From contig NZ_JAGSOH010000053.1 in NCBI RefSeq assembly GCF_018139625.1, positions 1 through 46,882 on the forward strand: a DNA stretch of 46,882 nt, given 5' to 3'. Position 1 is the first letter of the stretch, and every line of letters starts with the position of its first letter. Below, piece by piece: positions 24,348-32,782 of this stretch. The position numbers and the translations under genes are program-made. The notes beneath the pieces were generated by a model that was given only the letters and a program-made list of their open reading frames with translations, had not been told where the DNA came from and made no database searches. Origin of the DNA: Actinospica acidithermotolerans. Its GTDB lineage: Bacteria; Actinomycetota; Actinomycetes; Streptomycetales; Catenulisporaceae.

Positions 24348-25514
24348 ATGGACGTGACCGAGATCGAATCTTTTCCGGTATACATCCCTGAACACGACCT
24401 CGAGGACCTGCAGGAGCGCCTGGACCGTGTCCGGCTTCCCGAAGCGGAGACGGTCCAGGACGGTACGCAAGGCATCGGCCTGGATCATCTGCAGAGCCTG
24501 CTGGACACCTGGCGTGCGCATGACTGGCGGTCCCTGGAAGCGCGGTGGAATGCGAGACCGCATTACCGCACCCGCCTGGACGGCCTGGACATCGCGTTCT
24601 GGCATGTACGCTCGGCCGAGCCGGGCGCCTTTCCCCTGGTACTGACGCACGGCTGGCCCGGCTCTGTCCTGGAATTCCAGAGCATCATCGGGCCGCTGAC
24701 CGACCCGGTCGCGCACGGCGGCGCCGCCGAGGACGCCTTTGATGTGGTCATCCCGGCGCTGCCGGGCTTCGGCTTCAGCGAGCGGCCCCGGGAACGCGGC
24801 TGGACCCCCGGCCGCACAGCACAGGCCTGGGCGGAACTGATGACCAGGCTCGGGTACGAACGCTTCGGGGCGCACGGCGGCGACTGGGGCGCGTCCGTGA
24901 GTAGCTACCTGGCCGGCCTGGAGCCCGAGCGGGTCGCCGCGCTGCATTTGACCATGCCGTTCGCGTCCCCGCTGCCCGAAGACGTGGCGGCTGCGGACGA
25001 CGCGGAGAAGCTCATGCTGGCCAAGCGTGACAGGTTCCTGAGAACCGGCCCCACCCACGCGATCGTCCAGAGCGTGTTCCCGCAGACGCTGGGCTATTCC
25101 CTGACCGACTCTCCGGCCGGGCTCGCCGCGTGGCTCGGCCAGGCGCTGGTCGACTTCTCGGACAGGCGGCCCGAGGCGGGCGGCGGCGTCAGCATGGCCC
25201 AGCAGGTGGAGAACATCGCCCTGTACTGGTTCACCCGTACCGGAGCCTCCGCAGCACGCTGGTACTGGGAGTCGGCGCGGTCGACGCCGCGCAGCGCAGA
25301 GGCGCAGAACAAGGAGACGGTGACCGTACCTACCGCCTTCACGCTGTTTCCCGGCGAGCCCTACCCGACCGCCCGGCGCTGGGCGGAACACCGCTACCGC
25401 AACATCATCAGCTGGAACGCGATGGAGTACGGCGGGCACTTCGCGGGCTGGGAAAAGCCCGGCCAGCTGGTCAGCGAACTCAGGAATGCCTTCCGTCAGG
25501 TCCGCGACCGTTAG
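24348..25514 (+). CDS. Epoxide hydrolase (EHN-type alpha/beta hydrolase)
   Basis: The product has 388 residues from ATG 24348 (MDVTEIESFPVYIPEHDLED). The N-terminal EHN domain (residues 1-95) contains LEDLQERLDRVRLPE, the WRAHDWRSLEARWNARPHYR segment and LDGLDIAFWHVRS. The hydrolase core follows: oxyanion loop HGWPGS (101-106), nucleophile Asp in HGGDWG (about 179), and catalytic His in GGHFAGWEKP (about 364). These enzymes open epoxides to vicinal diols, in microsomal-type fashion. No signal peptide. It is followed 75 bp later by a GMC oxidoreductase on the same strand, probably one transcript. A broken paralogue lies at 34.3-34.8 kb. Confidence 0.93.
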   Translation: MDVTEIESFPVYIPEHDLEDLQERLDRVRLPEAETVQDGTQGIGLDHLQSLLDTWRAHDWRSLEARWNARPHYRTRLDGLDIAFWHVRSAEPGAFPLVLTHGWPGSVLEFQSIIGPLTDPVAHGGAAEDAFDVVIPALPGFGFSERPRERGWTPGRTAQAWAELMTRLGYERFGAHGGDWGASVSSYLAGLEPERVAALHLTMPFASPLPEDVAAADDAEKLMLAKRDRFLRTGPTHAIVQSVFPQTLGYSLTDSPAGLAAWLGQALVDFSDRRPEAGGGVSMAQQVENIALYWFTRTGASAARWYWESARSTPRSAEAQNKETVTVPTAFTLFPGEPYPTARRWAEHRYRNIISWNAMEYGGHFAGWEKPGQLVSELRNAFRQVRDR

Positions 25515-25589
25515 GTTCCGAGCGATCGGGCGACGGCCTATGCACCGTCAACCGGTACCGACCTGGACCCCGAGGAGTTGAGCAAAGGC

Positions 25590-27176
25590 ATGCAGGACGA
25601 GAAAGGACTGGAGCCGATGGAGGAGTTCGACGTCATCGTGTGCGGCGCCGGTTCCGCGGGCTCGACGGCCGCGGGATATCTGGCCGCCGACGAGGACCTG
25701 CGGGTGCTGGTCCTGGAGGCGGGGCCCGACGATGAGGACGAGCGGGTAACCGACCCTGACCGATGGCCCGAGAACCTCGGCGGCGAGCGCGACTGGGGGT
25801 ACCTGACCGCGCCGGAGGCCGGGCTCGACGGGCGGCGCCTGCTGTATTCAATGGGCAAAGGCCTCGGCGGCGGTTCGAGCATCAACGTCGGAGTCTGGTC
25901 GCGCGGCCACCGGCGCGACTGGGAGGATCTGGCTGCCCAGTGCGCGGACCCGCGATGGTCATACGAGTCGACGCTGGAGATCTACCGCGAGATCGAGACC
26001 TGGCGCGGCAAGCCCGACCCGGCCCGGCGCGGCACGGCCGGCCCCATGCACATCCAGCCGGCTCAGCCGCTGGATCCCTTCTTCGACGCGATGCTCGACG
26101 GAGCAGAAGCGGCGGGCCTCGAACGTTACGACAGTCCCAACGGGGAGCTCGCCGAACGAGGCACCGGCTGCGCCGTGCGCGACGAGATCGTCGAGAACGG
26201 CGTCCGGCGCTCACCGTACCGCGCGCTGCTCGCCCCACGGCGCCGACAGCGACATCTGACGGTGCGGACGGGGACGCACGTCACCCGCGTGCTGTTCGAG
26301 GGCCGACGCGCGATCGGCGTCGAGGCCGTCGCGGACGGACGCCTCGTGCGGTTCCGGGCCGAACGGGAGGTCGTGCTCAGCCTCGGGACGGTCCAGACGC
26401 CGAAGGTCCTCATGCACTCCGGTCTCGGTCCGGCTCGGCACCTCGAACCTCTGGGCATCGACGTCCTCGAAAACCTTCCCGGGGTCGGCGCCAACCTGGA
26501 CGACCATCTGCTCATCGGATGCGTCTTCGAGGCCGGTGAGCGGGAACTGCCCCCGCCTGCGCGCGCGCAGGCGGTGTGCTTCTGGGGAAGCGACGGTCGG
26601 CCCGAATCACCGAAGTTCGTCATGTACTCCGGAGGGGCGGCGTTCATGAGTCCCGAAGCCGCGGCGCGCTACGGTAGCCCGGCGTCGGCGTTCACGTTCC
26701 TGCTCGGCATGCGCCTGCGCTCCCGCGGATCGGTGCGGCTCGCCGACGCCGACCCGGCGAGCACACCGGTGATCGAGACCGGCTTTTTCACCGAACCCGA
26801 GGACCTTCACGACGCCGTCGAGGCCTACCGCTTCGCCGAGACCGTCGCCGACGCGCCGGCGATGCGGCGTTACCGCGGCGAACGCGCAATCCCGGGACCG
26901 GCGTCGGACGCGGATGTCGCCGCGTACCTCCGCACGGCCGCTTCAACGTTCTGGCACCAGTGCGGCACGGCCAGGATCGGCGCCGCGGACGACGCGGACG
27001 CCGTCGTCGACCACGAACTGCGAGTCCGGGGCACGCAGAACCTGCGTATCGCGGACGCGTCGGTCCTGCCTCGCGTCACCTCGGGAAACACCATGGCTCC
27101 GTCCGTGGTGGTCGGCTACAGGGCGGCCGCACTGATCAGCGGTCGAGCGACCGCCCCGCTCGCCGCGGACCGATGA
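25590..27176 (+). CDS. GMC family FAD-dependent oxidoreductase (choline dehydrogenase-like)
   Basis: The product has about 528 residues. Starts at TTG 25578, ATG 25590 and ATG 25617 are all possible; 25590 is chosen as a compromise. The FAD-binding motif FDVIVCGAGSAGS lies near the N-terminus, followed by LVLEAGP, the GMC signature GKGLGGGSSINVGVWSRGH, the second signature with LGTVQTPKVLMHSGLGP, and the active site FWHQCGTARIG (catalytic His) plus SGNTMAPSVVVGY (Asn). It oxidises primary alcohols or related substrates to aldehydes; the substrate is unknown. It probably acts in one catabolic route with the preceding epoxide hydrolase, for example on a diol product, but this is inferred from adjacency. 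Confidence 0.92.
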   Translation: MQDEKGLEPMEEFDVIVCGAGSAGSTAAGYLAADEDLRVLVLEAGPDDEDERVTDPDRWPENLGGERDWGYLTAPEAGLDGRRLLYSMGKGLGGGSSINVGVWSRGHRRDWEDLAAQCADPRWSYESTLEIYREIETWRGKPDPARRGTAGPMHIQPAQPLDPFFDAMLDGAEAAGLERYDSPNGELAERGTGCAVRDEIVENGVRRSPYRALLAPRRRQRHLTVRTGTHVTRVLFEGRRAIGVEAVADGRLVRFRAEREVVLSLGTVQTPKVLMHSGLGPARHLEPLGIDVLENLPGVGANLDDHLLIGCVFEAGERELPPPARAQAVCFWGSDGRPESPKFVMYSGGAAFMSPEAAARYGSPASAFTFLLGMRLRSRGSVRLADADPASTPVIETGFFTEPEDLHDAVEAYRFAETVADAPAMRRYRGERAIPGPASDADVAAYLRTAASTFWHQCGTARIGAADDADAVVDHELRVRGTQNLRIADASVLPRVTSGNTMAPSVVVGYRAAALISGRATAPLAADR

Positions 27177-27398
27177 GAATACGCGGTCACCCGATCAGTC
27201 GGCGTCACCTTCGTTCGCTTTATCCCGGGCGGCGGCCGTCCGGCACTGCTGGGTTCCGCCGAGCCGCGCGAGATCTGACCTCCCTGCCGCGCACTGTTCT
27301 GACAGGTTGACGGCTGGCTCCGCCCAGTCATCCGGATGGGTGGCTGGGCGGGCCATGCGGCCGGGGGCGACGCTCGCGCCGCGACGCCGGGTCGGGAA

Positions 27399-27720
27399 TC
27401 ACGCGCGCATCGATCGTTTGACCAGGAGGCCGACAATGACGGGAGAGCGCGATGGAGACGCCTACGCCGATGAATGTCAGGGCACTACCGAGCCCGCTCG
27501 CCGCGCCGCCGAGGCCGTAGGCGCCGAACGCGATCGCGGGGGCCCACACCAACGCGCCGGCGGCGTTCGCCACGACGAATCCGGGCCGCCTCATCGCGAC
27601 CATCCCGGCGATGAACGCGGCATACGTGCGCAGGCCGGATATGAACCTCGAGTAGAAGACGACCGTGCCGCCGTGGCGGTCGAACAGGTATCGGCCGACC
27701 TTGAGCCTGCGCGGTGTCAA
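27399..27720 (-). pseudogene. DedA family membrane protein, truncated and frameshifted
   Basis: The minus strand reads TPRRLKVGRYLFDRHGGTVV, FYSRFISGLRTYAAFIAGM and a hydrophobic stretch through GALVWAPAIAFGAYGLGG. This is the conserved R-F-I-P/S-G-x-R core of DedA proteins. The N-terminal half is missing upstream of 27720. Near 27435 the frame changes: the natural C-terminus SPVIVGLLVKRSMRA, ending at TGA 27399-27401, is in another frame. The gene is therefore inactivated twice. An IS1182 fragment abuts its broken end. Confidence 0.75.
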
Positions 27721-27923
27721 TCCGACGTGGCGTCCGTAGCGTCGCGGACGGGACCGACGAAGCCAAAACGCAAGTCCAGCACGTGCTGACCGTCGTCGGC
27801 ACCGACCTTGTCCGTCTGTTCACTAACGATCGGCCCGAACGAGCATCCCCGGCCCACGCGACGCATCAGCCGCCTACAACGCCGCTGTCAGCTGCTCGAC
27901 AGGTGGCAGGCGAAGGTCGCTAA
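27720..27923 (+). mobile_element. IS1182-type transposase C-terminal fragment
   Basis: The frame reads GTDEAKTQVQHVLTVVGTDL followed by VRLF and, after a less conserved part, HATHQPPTTPLSAARQVAG. The A-K-T-x-x-Q-H-x-L-T-x-x-x-x-(N/D)-L-V-R motif is the typical end of IS1182-type transposases. Only the last 60 or so codons are present. It meets the truncated DedA gene at about 27720, suggesting that insertion and decay of this element broke DedA. Confidence 0.6.
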
Positions 27924-27966
27924 CAGCACCCCGACGCTCCGACGGAGCCGCAGACCACGCAGCCCC

Positions 27967-28950
27967 TCAGCGCAAAGGCAGGCTCTCTATGGTGAAAGTG
28001 GGGCTGGTGAGCGGGGAGCCGTATAGATACGTGTCCATCTGGGAGTTGGTCACCAGCAACCGGTCTCCGCTTATCGCGACGCCGGTGGTGGTGTCCGCGC
28101 CGGGGTAGGTGCGCTCGGCCGTAAGGCTTGCACGCGTGTCGCCGTCGGAGAGCCGCACGGTGTCGACCTCGTTGTTCACGGAGCGGGCGATATACAGGAT
28201 TCGACCTTGCCGCGCGATGCCGTCGGCGCTCGGCAGAGCCGGCGCGTCGATCTTCTCAACGGCACCGGTGTCGAGCGTGAGCCGGTAGAGAGCGCCCGTG
28301 TACCAGTAGCCGATGATCAAAGACCTGCCGTCAGGGGCGGTGACGATGCCGTTGCCGTTGGACTGGCCGGCCACGTAGTCCGGTAGGTGATAGGCCACCT
28401 GGAGGGTCCGGTGGGCTCCGGTGGCGGGGGCATAGACCTCGGCGGCCGGTATGCGATAGACGACCGGGCGGAAGGAGTCGGTGATGTAGACGTCTCCGTT
28501 GGGAGCGACGGTCTCATCATTGACGAGAGTCTTCCGGCCGGTGGCGGGCACGGTGTAGGAGGCGACGAGCTTCCCGGTGTCGGTGTAGATGAAGAAGCGG
28601 CCGGTGAAGGCGCCGGCGACCAGCAGGCGGTCGCCGGCGATCTTGATCCCGGTGGCCTGGGTCCGGCCGTCTTGGCCTGCCGTCAAAAAGGTTTCGAGCG
28701 TCTTCGCTCCGACGCGTCCGCGATAGACGGAGCCGTCGTCGATGCTTCCGGTGTAGATGTACGTGCTGTCGGCCGCGACGCTTTCGGGAAAGGCGTTGGC
28801 GCCATCGACCGTGATCGCGTAGGTACCGCCGTGGGCCTGGACGGTCGCGGCGTCGGCGGGAAGCGTGAGTGCGGCGAGAGCGGCGGACGTGGTGGCGAAA
28901 GTGAACAGGGCACGCCGGAACGTGGCGTGTGCGGATGCGCTCGTGTGCAT
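27967..28950 (-). CDS. Secreted beta-propeller protein (SMP-30/gluconolactonase-like)
   Basis: The product has 327 residues from ATG 28948-28950, preceded by AAAGG (MHTSASAHATFRRALFTFAT). It has a clear secretory signal peptide: positively charged n-region, hydrophobic core, cleavage after PADA. The mature part has repeated four-stranded blades with motifs such as YIYTGSIDDGSVYRG, GIKIAGDRLLVAG, VAPNGDVYITDSFRPVVYRI, VTAPDGRSLIIGYWYTGALY and IARQGRILYIARSVNN. This repeat pattern is that of six-bladed SMP-30/NHL-like propellers. Export suggests an extracellular binding or lactonase-like role; no catalytic assignment is certain. Confidence 0.85.
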   Translation of the reverse strand: MHTSASAHATFRRALFTFATTSAALAALTLPADAATVQAHGGTYAITVDGANAFPESVAADSTYIYTGSIDDGSVYRGRVGAKTLETFLTAGQDGRTQATGIKIAGDRLLVAGAFTGRFFIYTDTGKLVASYTVPATGRKTLVNDETVAPNGDVYITDSFRPVVYRIPAAEVYAPATGAHRTLQVAYHLPDYVAGQSNGNGIVTAPDGRSLIIGYWYTGALYRLTLDTGAVEKIDAPALPSADGIARQGRILYIARSVNNEVDTVRLSDGDTRASLTAERTYPGADTTTGVAISGDRLLVTNSQMDTYLYGSPLTSPTFTIESLPLR

Positions 28951-29065
28951 GATGATCAACCTTTGTGTTCGACGCGGGAGGAAAACGAGCTCTGTGGCGC
29001 TGACAGGAAGTGGCCATCGACTTCGAACTCGTGCTCGAGCCCGATGCCTGGTAGCTGGATCCTTG

Positions 29066-29926
29066 TCAGCGCACTGCGCTGGCGACCATGTCGGCCAGCG
29101 GGGTAGTGGGCCGCCCGATGAGGCGGCTCAGGTCGCCCGAGTCGGTGAAAAGTTCGCCGCGGGCGAGGCCGAGATCTGCGTCGGCGAGGACGTGCGCGAG
29201 TTCGGCGGGCAGACCCGCCGTGGTCAGCGCCTGGGTGAGTTGCTCCGCGGGCAGATCGCTGTAAGCGATCGGCTGGCCGGTGGCCGTAGAGACCGCCGCT
29301 GCGAGTTCGGCCAGCGTGAACGCCTCATCGCCGCCCAACTCGTACACTTCGCCGGCGTGCCCATCCGTGGTCAGTACTGCCGCGGCGGCCTCGGCGTAAT
29401 CGGCGCGGGAGGCGGCACTGACCCTGCCCTCGCCGGCGGCTCCGATGAAGGCGCCGTGCTGTAGGACCACGGGGAGTTGGCTCGTGTAGTTCTCCAGGTA
29501 CCAACTGTTCCGCAGCAACGCGCAGGGGATCTCGCATTCACGCAGGTAGGCCTCGGTGGCGCGATGGGTGGCGGCGAGGATCGTGGTCGCCGTGTCGGCG
29601 CGCGTCATGCTCGTGTACGCGATGAGGGAAACACCCGCGGCCCGCGCTGCGTCGATGGCCCGCCGGTGGTTGCCGAGCCGTTCTTCGACCGGGAACGAGG
29701 CCGAGATCAGCAGCAACTTGTCGGCTCCCTCAAAGGCCGCCCCAAGGCTCCCCGGATCGGCAAAATCGGCCCTGCGCACGACGACGCCGCGCTCGGCCAG
29801 GTCTTTGATCCCATCGGTATCCCGGCCCGTCGCGACGATCTCGGCGGGCGGCACTCCGCGCCGCAGGAGCGCCTCGACGGCAAGCCTGCCCAGCTGGCCG
29901 GTTGCCCCTGTGACGACGATGGACAT
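29066..29926 (-). CDS. NmrA-like / quinone-oxidoreductase-type NAD(P)-binding protein
   Basis: The product has 286 residues from ATG 29924-29926, preceded by GGAGATCC (MSIVVTGATGQLGRLAVEAL). The GATGQLG motif marks an atypical SDR of the NmrA/HSCARG/QOR2 group. Other landmarks are VVATGRD-type NADP recognition (IVATGRDTDGIKDL), DKLLLISASFPVEERLGNHR, YTSMTRADTATTILAATHRA, and the C-terminal LSRLIGRPTTPLADMVASAV. These proteins sense redox state or reduce quinones. It is divergent from a TetR gene across a gap with two good dyad operators. A truncated paralogue lies at 36.6-37.0 kb. Confidence 0.9.
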   Translation of the reverse strand: MSIVVTGATGQLGRLAVEALLRRGVPPAEIVATGRDTDGIKDLAERGVVVRRADFADPGSLGAAFEGADKLLLISASFPVEERLGNHRRAIDAARAAGVSLIAYTSMTRADTATTILAATHRATEAYLRECEIPCALLRNSWYLENYTSQLPVVLQHGAFIGAAGEGRVSAASRADYAEAAAAVLTTDGHAGEVYELGGDEAFTLAELAAAVSTATGQPIAYSDLPAEQLTQALTTAGLPAELAHVLADADLGLARGELFTDSGDLSRLIGRPTTPLADMVASAVR

Positions 29927-30020
29927 GAGGATCTCCTCTCCGCCGCGGGCGTCGCGGCGTGACAAGTAGGTGCGAGACAGGTACGTGCAGGCGGCTGAGG
30001 TCTTCCCCGGCACCCACCAC

Positions 30021-30040
30021 AATCGGACCGTAGTCCGCTT
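30021..30040. promoter_or_regulatory. Operator 1 in the NmrA/TetR gap
   Basis: AATCGGACCGTAGTCCGCTT contains the perfect dyad CGGAC-N4-GTCCG (30024-30037). The same 20-bp sequence with three mismatches recurs at 30062-30081, and the pair flanks the middle of the divergent gap. Probably bound by the adjacent TetR protein. Confidence 0.75.
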
Positions 30041-30061
30041 GTGGACAGATTTGTAGCACGG

Positions 30062-30081
30062 AATCGGACCGAGGTCCACTT
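30062..30081. promoter_or_regulatory. Operator 2 in the NmrA/TetR gap
   Basis: AATCGGACCGAGGTCCACTT contains the perfect dyad GGACC-GA-GGTCC (30066-30077). It is a direct repeat of operator 1, 41 bp away (about four helical turns), and ends 29 bp before the TetR start codon. Confidence 0.75.
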
Positions 30082-30109
30082 AGCCTCCCGAAAACGCTAT
30101 GCTGGCCCC

Positions 30110-30790
30110 ATGACCGCGTCGTCCCCGCCGCCCGACCCCGTCGCGCCGAGCCGCGCGGCGCAGGCCGCGGCACTCCAACTGCTGGGCCAAGCTCCGCCAA
30201 GCGAGCGCGCCGACGCGGCACGCAACCGGGCCAGACTGCTCCAGGCCGCCGCCACCCTGATCCAAGAGCAGGGCGCCGAGCACTTGACGATGGACGCGGT
30301 CGCGGCGGCTGCGGGCGTGGGCAAGGGCACCGTGTTCCGACGCTTCGGCGACCGGTCCGGCCTGCTGTTCGCTCTCCTGGACGAGACGGAGCTCACCTTC
30401 CAGAACGCCTTCATGCTCGGCCCACCCCCGCTCGGCCCCGGAGCCGGACCGATCGCACGCCTGGAGGCCTTCGGCACAGCCAGGCTGCGGCACCTCCTCG
30501 ACAACCTGAACCTCTATCTCGAGGCCGACCAGCAGGCCACCGCGCGCTACACGTCCCCCTCGCGCAACGTCCGGGCCCGGCACATCGCGATCCTCCTGCA
30601 CGAAGCGGACGTTCGCGGTGATCTGGACCTGCTCGCCGAGACCCTGCTCGGCACGCTCGACCCCACCTTCGTCCACCACCTCCTCGCCCGCCGCGGCCAC
30701 GACGCCGACCAACTCGAAGCCGGCTGGCGCGACCTCGTGGCCCGCATCACGCACCCCGCGATCACGCGGGAAGCCGCCCACGTCAGGTGA
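30110..30790 (+). CDS. TetR family transcriptional regulator
   Basis: The product has 226 residues from ATG 30110 (MTASSPPPDPVAPSRAAQAA). The helix-turn-helix is at about residues 40-85: LLQAAATLIQEQGAEHLTMD, VAAAAGVGKGTVFRRFGDRS and GLLFALLDE. An unusual proline/alanine-rich extension of about 35 residues precedes it. The C-terminal domain is helical and binds an unknown ligand. It probably represses itself and the divergent NmrA-like gene through the two GGACC dyads between them. NmrA/TetR pairs of this kind are common in actinomycetes. Confidence 0.92.
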   Translation: MTASSPPPDPVAPSRAAQAAALQLLGQAPPSERADAARNRARLLQAAATLIQEQGAEHLTMDAVAAAAGVGKGTVFRRFGDRSGLLFALLDETELTFQNAFMLGPPPLGPGAGPIARLEAFGTARLRHLLDNLNLYLEADQQATARYTSPSRNVRARHIAILLHEADVRGDLDLLAETLLGTLDPTFVHHLLARRGHDADQLEAGWRDLVARITHPAITREAAHVR

Positions 30791-30983
30791 TCGGGCGGAC
30801 CGGGATGGCTGACAGAATCCTGCCGAACCCGCCCCCCGCCGACCACCGTCCATCAGGGATCGTGCACCGGACGCGGCGTCAGATATGCCGCGGGTGTCGG
30901 GTTCGCGCGTCGTAACGGGCTTCAAGGCCGGGGCGGACTGAAGCGCTCGGCCGTCCTCCAGGGATCCGTGCGACGATTGACGG

Positions 30984-31700
30984 ATGGCGCTTGCGAACAC
31001 GATCGACACCCTCCTGTTCGATGTCCTTGGTACCGTGGTGGACGAGGCCGGTTCGATGCGCGCCGAGGTCGCGGCCGCGCTCGCCGATGTCGGCGCCGCG
31101 GGAAGGGCCGACGAGGTGACGTCGGCCTGGTCTCGGCGCTTCGCCACCCTGGTCTCCGCGATCCGCGAGGGCGCGCCATGGCGCTCGACCGACGAACTCA
31201 ACGCCGAGGCGCTCGCGTCCGCGTTGCGTGATGGACCGCGACTGCCGGAGGCCGATGTCTCTCGGCTCGCCCTGGTGGGGCATCGGTTAAGGCCCTGGCC
31301 GGACGCACGGGCCGCGCTGCGGAAACTCAGCGAGCGGTACACCGTCGTGGCACTGTCGAACGGCAACCTTTCGATGCTCGCCGACCTGTTTTCCGCAGGC
31401 GGGCTGACTTGGCACTGTGTGCTTTCCGGCGAGATGGTGCACGCCTACAAACCCGATCCGGCCGTGTACCGGCTCGCTCTTCATCGGTTGGAACTCGACC
31501 CGAGCCGCACACTCATGGTCGCCGCTCACCCGTGGGACCTGCGCGCAGCCGCGAACCTCGGACTGCGCACGGCGTACGTGCAACGCGCGGGCGAAGGCGA
31601 TCCGGAGGCCTCAGACGTCTTCGACCTGGTTATGCCCGACCTCGCCGCCTTGGCCGAGGAACTGCTCCGCGGCCAGTTCGACGCAGCGCCTGCCTGGTAG
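30984..31700 (+). CDS. HAD hydrolase, haloacid dehalogenase type II
   Basis: The product has 238 residues (MALANTIDTLLFDVLGTVVD). HAD motif I is FDVLGTVVD (Asp nucleophile at about 13), motif II is VVALSNGNLSML, motif III lysine is in HAYKPDPAVYRLAL, and the motif IV region is VAAHPWDLRAAANLGLRTAY. The S-N-G-N and A-x-H-x-W-D-L-x-x-A patterns are those of L-2-haloacid dehalogenases, which replace halogen by hydroxyl via an aspartyl ester. Cytoplasmic. It may instead act on another small phosphorylated or halogenated acid. Confidence 0.9.
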   Translation: MALANTIDTLLFDVLGTVVDEAGSMRAEVAAALADVGAAGRADEVTSAWSRRFATLVSAIREGAPWRSTDELNAEALASALRDGPRLPEADVSRLALVGHRLRPWPDARAALRKLSERYTVVALSNGNLSMLADLFSAGGLTWHCVLSGEMVHAYKPDPAVYRLALHRLELDPSRTLMVAAHPWDLRAAANLGLRTAYVQRAGEGDPEASDVFDLVMPDLAALAEELLRGQFDAAPAW

Positions 31701-31825
31701 ACCTGCCCGGGCTGCGGCGCGCGGAGGGAATATCGCCCCTCGTCCTTGTCCTTCGGCAGCTGGTCGTAGCAGGTTGGCCGACCCGCAGAGATCGCAGGTC
31801 AGCTGGCCGTGGATGCGCTGGAGTG

Positions 31826-32398
31826 ATGTACTCTGGCGGCGTGATCGCGAGCGGGACCGTCTTGTCGGACCAGGTGCGGATCCGTCCGCTGGGGGATTCC
31901 GATGCCGGGCCTCTTCTGGAGGCTTACGTCTCGAACCGTGAGCACCTCAGGCCATGGGATCTTGACCGGGCCGAGGACTTCTTCACCTTTGAGGTCCAGG
32001 AGAGCCGGGTTCGTAGCCAGCTGAAGCTTCAGGAGGCGGGGCGGCTGCTGCCCTGGGTGCTGGCGACCGGCGACAGGATCGTCGGAGCGGTGACACTGTC
32101 CGATATCGCATTGGGCCCAGCTCGGAGCGCGAACCTCGGCTACTGGATCGACGAGGGGCACACGGGGCAGGGCCTGGCGACCCTGGCCGTCGAGTACGTC
32201 TGCCGTATTGCCGACGAGGAGGTCGACCTCCACCGGATCGAGGCGGCCACGTCGGCGGACAACGTCGGGTCACGGCGCGTGTTGGCGAAGTCAGGGTTCA
32301 CGCTCATCGGCACCGCTCACAGCTACCTGCACATCAACGGAGCATGGCGCGATCACATGATCTTCCAGCGCATTCTCAACGATCGCCTGGCGGTGTAG
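31826..32398 (+). CDS. GNAT acetyltransferase, RimJ/RimL type
   Basis: The product has 190 residues from ATG 31826 (MYSGGVIASGTVLSDQVRIR); GTG 31841 is an equally plausible start, since a GGAG lies only two bases before the ATG. The GNAT core shows RIRPLGDSDAGPLLEAYVSN, NREHLRPWD, RIVGAVTLSDI, GYWIDEGHTGQGLATLAVEY with the acetyl-CoA pyrophosphate loop (G-x-G-x-A), HRIEAATSADNVGSRRVLAK and SGFTLIGTA. Such enzymes acetylate protein N-termini or small amines with acetyl-CoA. Substrate unknown. Stand-alone gene. Confidence 0.92.
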   Translation: MYSGGVIASGTVLSDQVRIRPLGDSDAGPLLEAYVSNREHLRPWDLDRAEDFFTFEVQESRVRSQLKLQEAGRLLPWVLATGDRIVGAVTLSDIALGPARSANLGYWIDEGHTGQGLATLAVEYVCRIADEEVDLHRIEAATSADNVGSRRVLAKSGFTLIGTAHSYLHINGAWRDHMIFQRILNDRLAV

Positions 32399-32449
32399 GA
32401 CCCAGCAGCGGGCCCGAGGCCACGGCCGGTCAACGGCAGTCCTCTGGGG

Positions 32450-32543
32450 CCGGCAGGTCGCGGTCTTCTCGCGATCGAGGCGGCCGTGGACCGTGGAGCG
32501 GGGCACACCCAGGGCTTCTACGAGTGCTTGTACGTTCGCGGGG
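32450..32543 (-). mobile_element. Serine recombinase/resolvase HTH fragment
   Basis: On the minus strand the frame reads NVQALVEALGVPRSTVHGRL and DREKT. This is the C-terminal helix-turn-helix of resolvase/invertase proteins (V-x-x-L-A-x-x-L-G-V-x-R-x-T-V-Y). Nothing of the catalytic domain is present. It abuts the TlpA fragment at about 32544, so two unrelated gene pieces are joined here. Confidence 0.5.
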
Positions 32544-32685
32544 CTAGAGGTTGATCACGGTCACATGCCCGGTATACGACAGGGGGAGTGGCTTACCATG
32601 CAGCGTCATGCCGCTGGGCATGGCATCGCCTGCCGCTCGGCGGCCAGGACCTGTGATATTCCGGCCGCGACGTCTGGTCAGCCAC
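32544..32685 (-). pseudogene. Fragment of a TlpA-like gene, paralogous to the copy at 35.9 kb
   Basis: The minus strand reads MTLHGKPLPLSYTGHVTVIN, closely matching TTLQGKQLSLSYTGHVTVIN of the intact lipoprotein. Upstream, a shifted frame reads SQVLAAERQAMP against SQVVAADRQAMP in the intact protein, so the similarity covers about 140 bp at DNA level. It ends just before the W-x-x-W-C-x-x-C active site. The fragment has a frameshift and no start or catalytic part. It is in inverted orientation relative to the intact gene 3.3 kb away. Confidence 0.7.
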
Positions 32686-32782
32686 GCAATCCCGAACGGC
32701 ACGCCCCGCCCACGACTCTCCTGCACCCGGGCCGCTCTGATCGATCAGCTCCACGTCGGCTTCGACACGGGCGACTTCGTCA

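Noticed and set aside
28387-29106. A 239-residue plus-strand glycine-rich open frame
   Set aside because: It is antisense to the secreted beta-propeller gene, and its Gly/Val/Asp repeats mirror that gene's codons.
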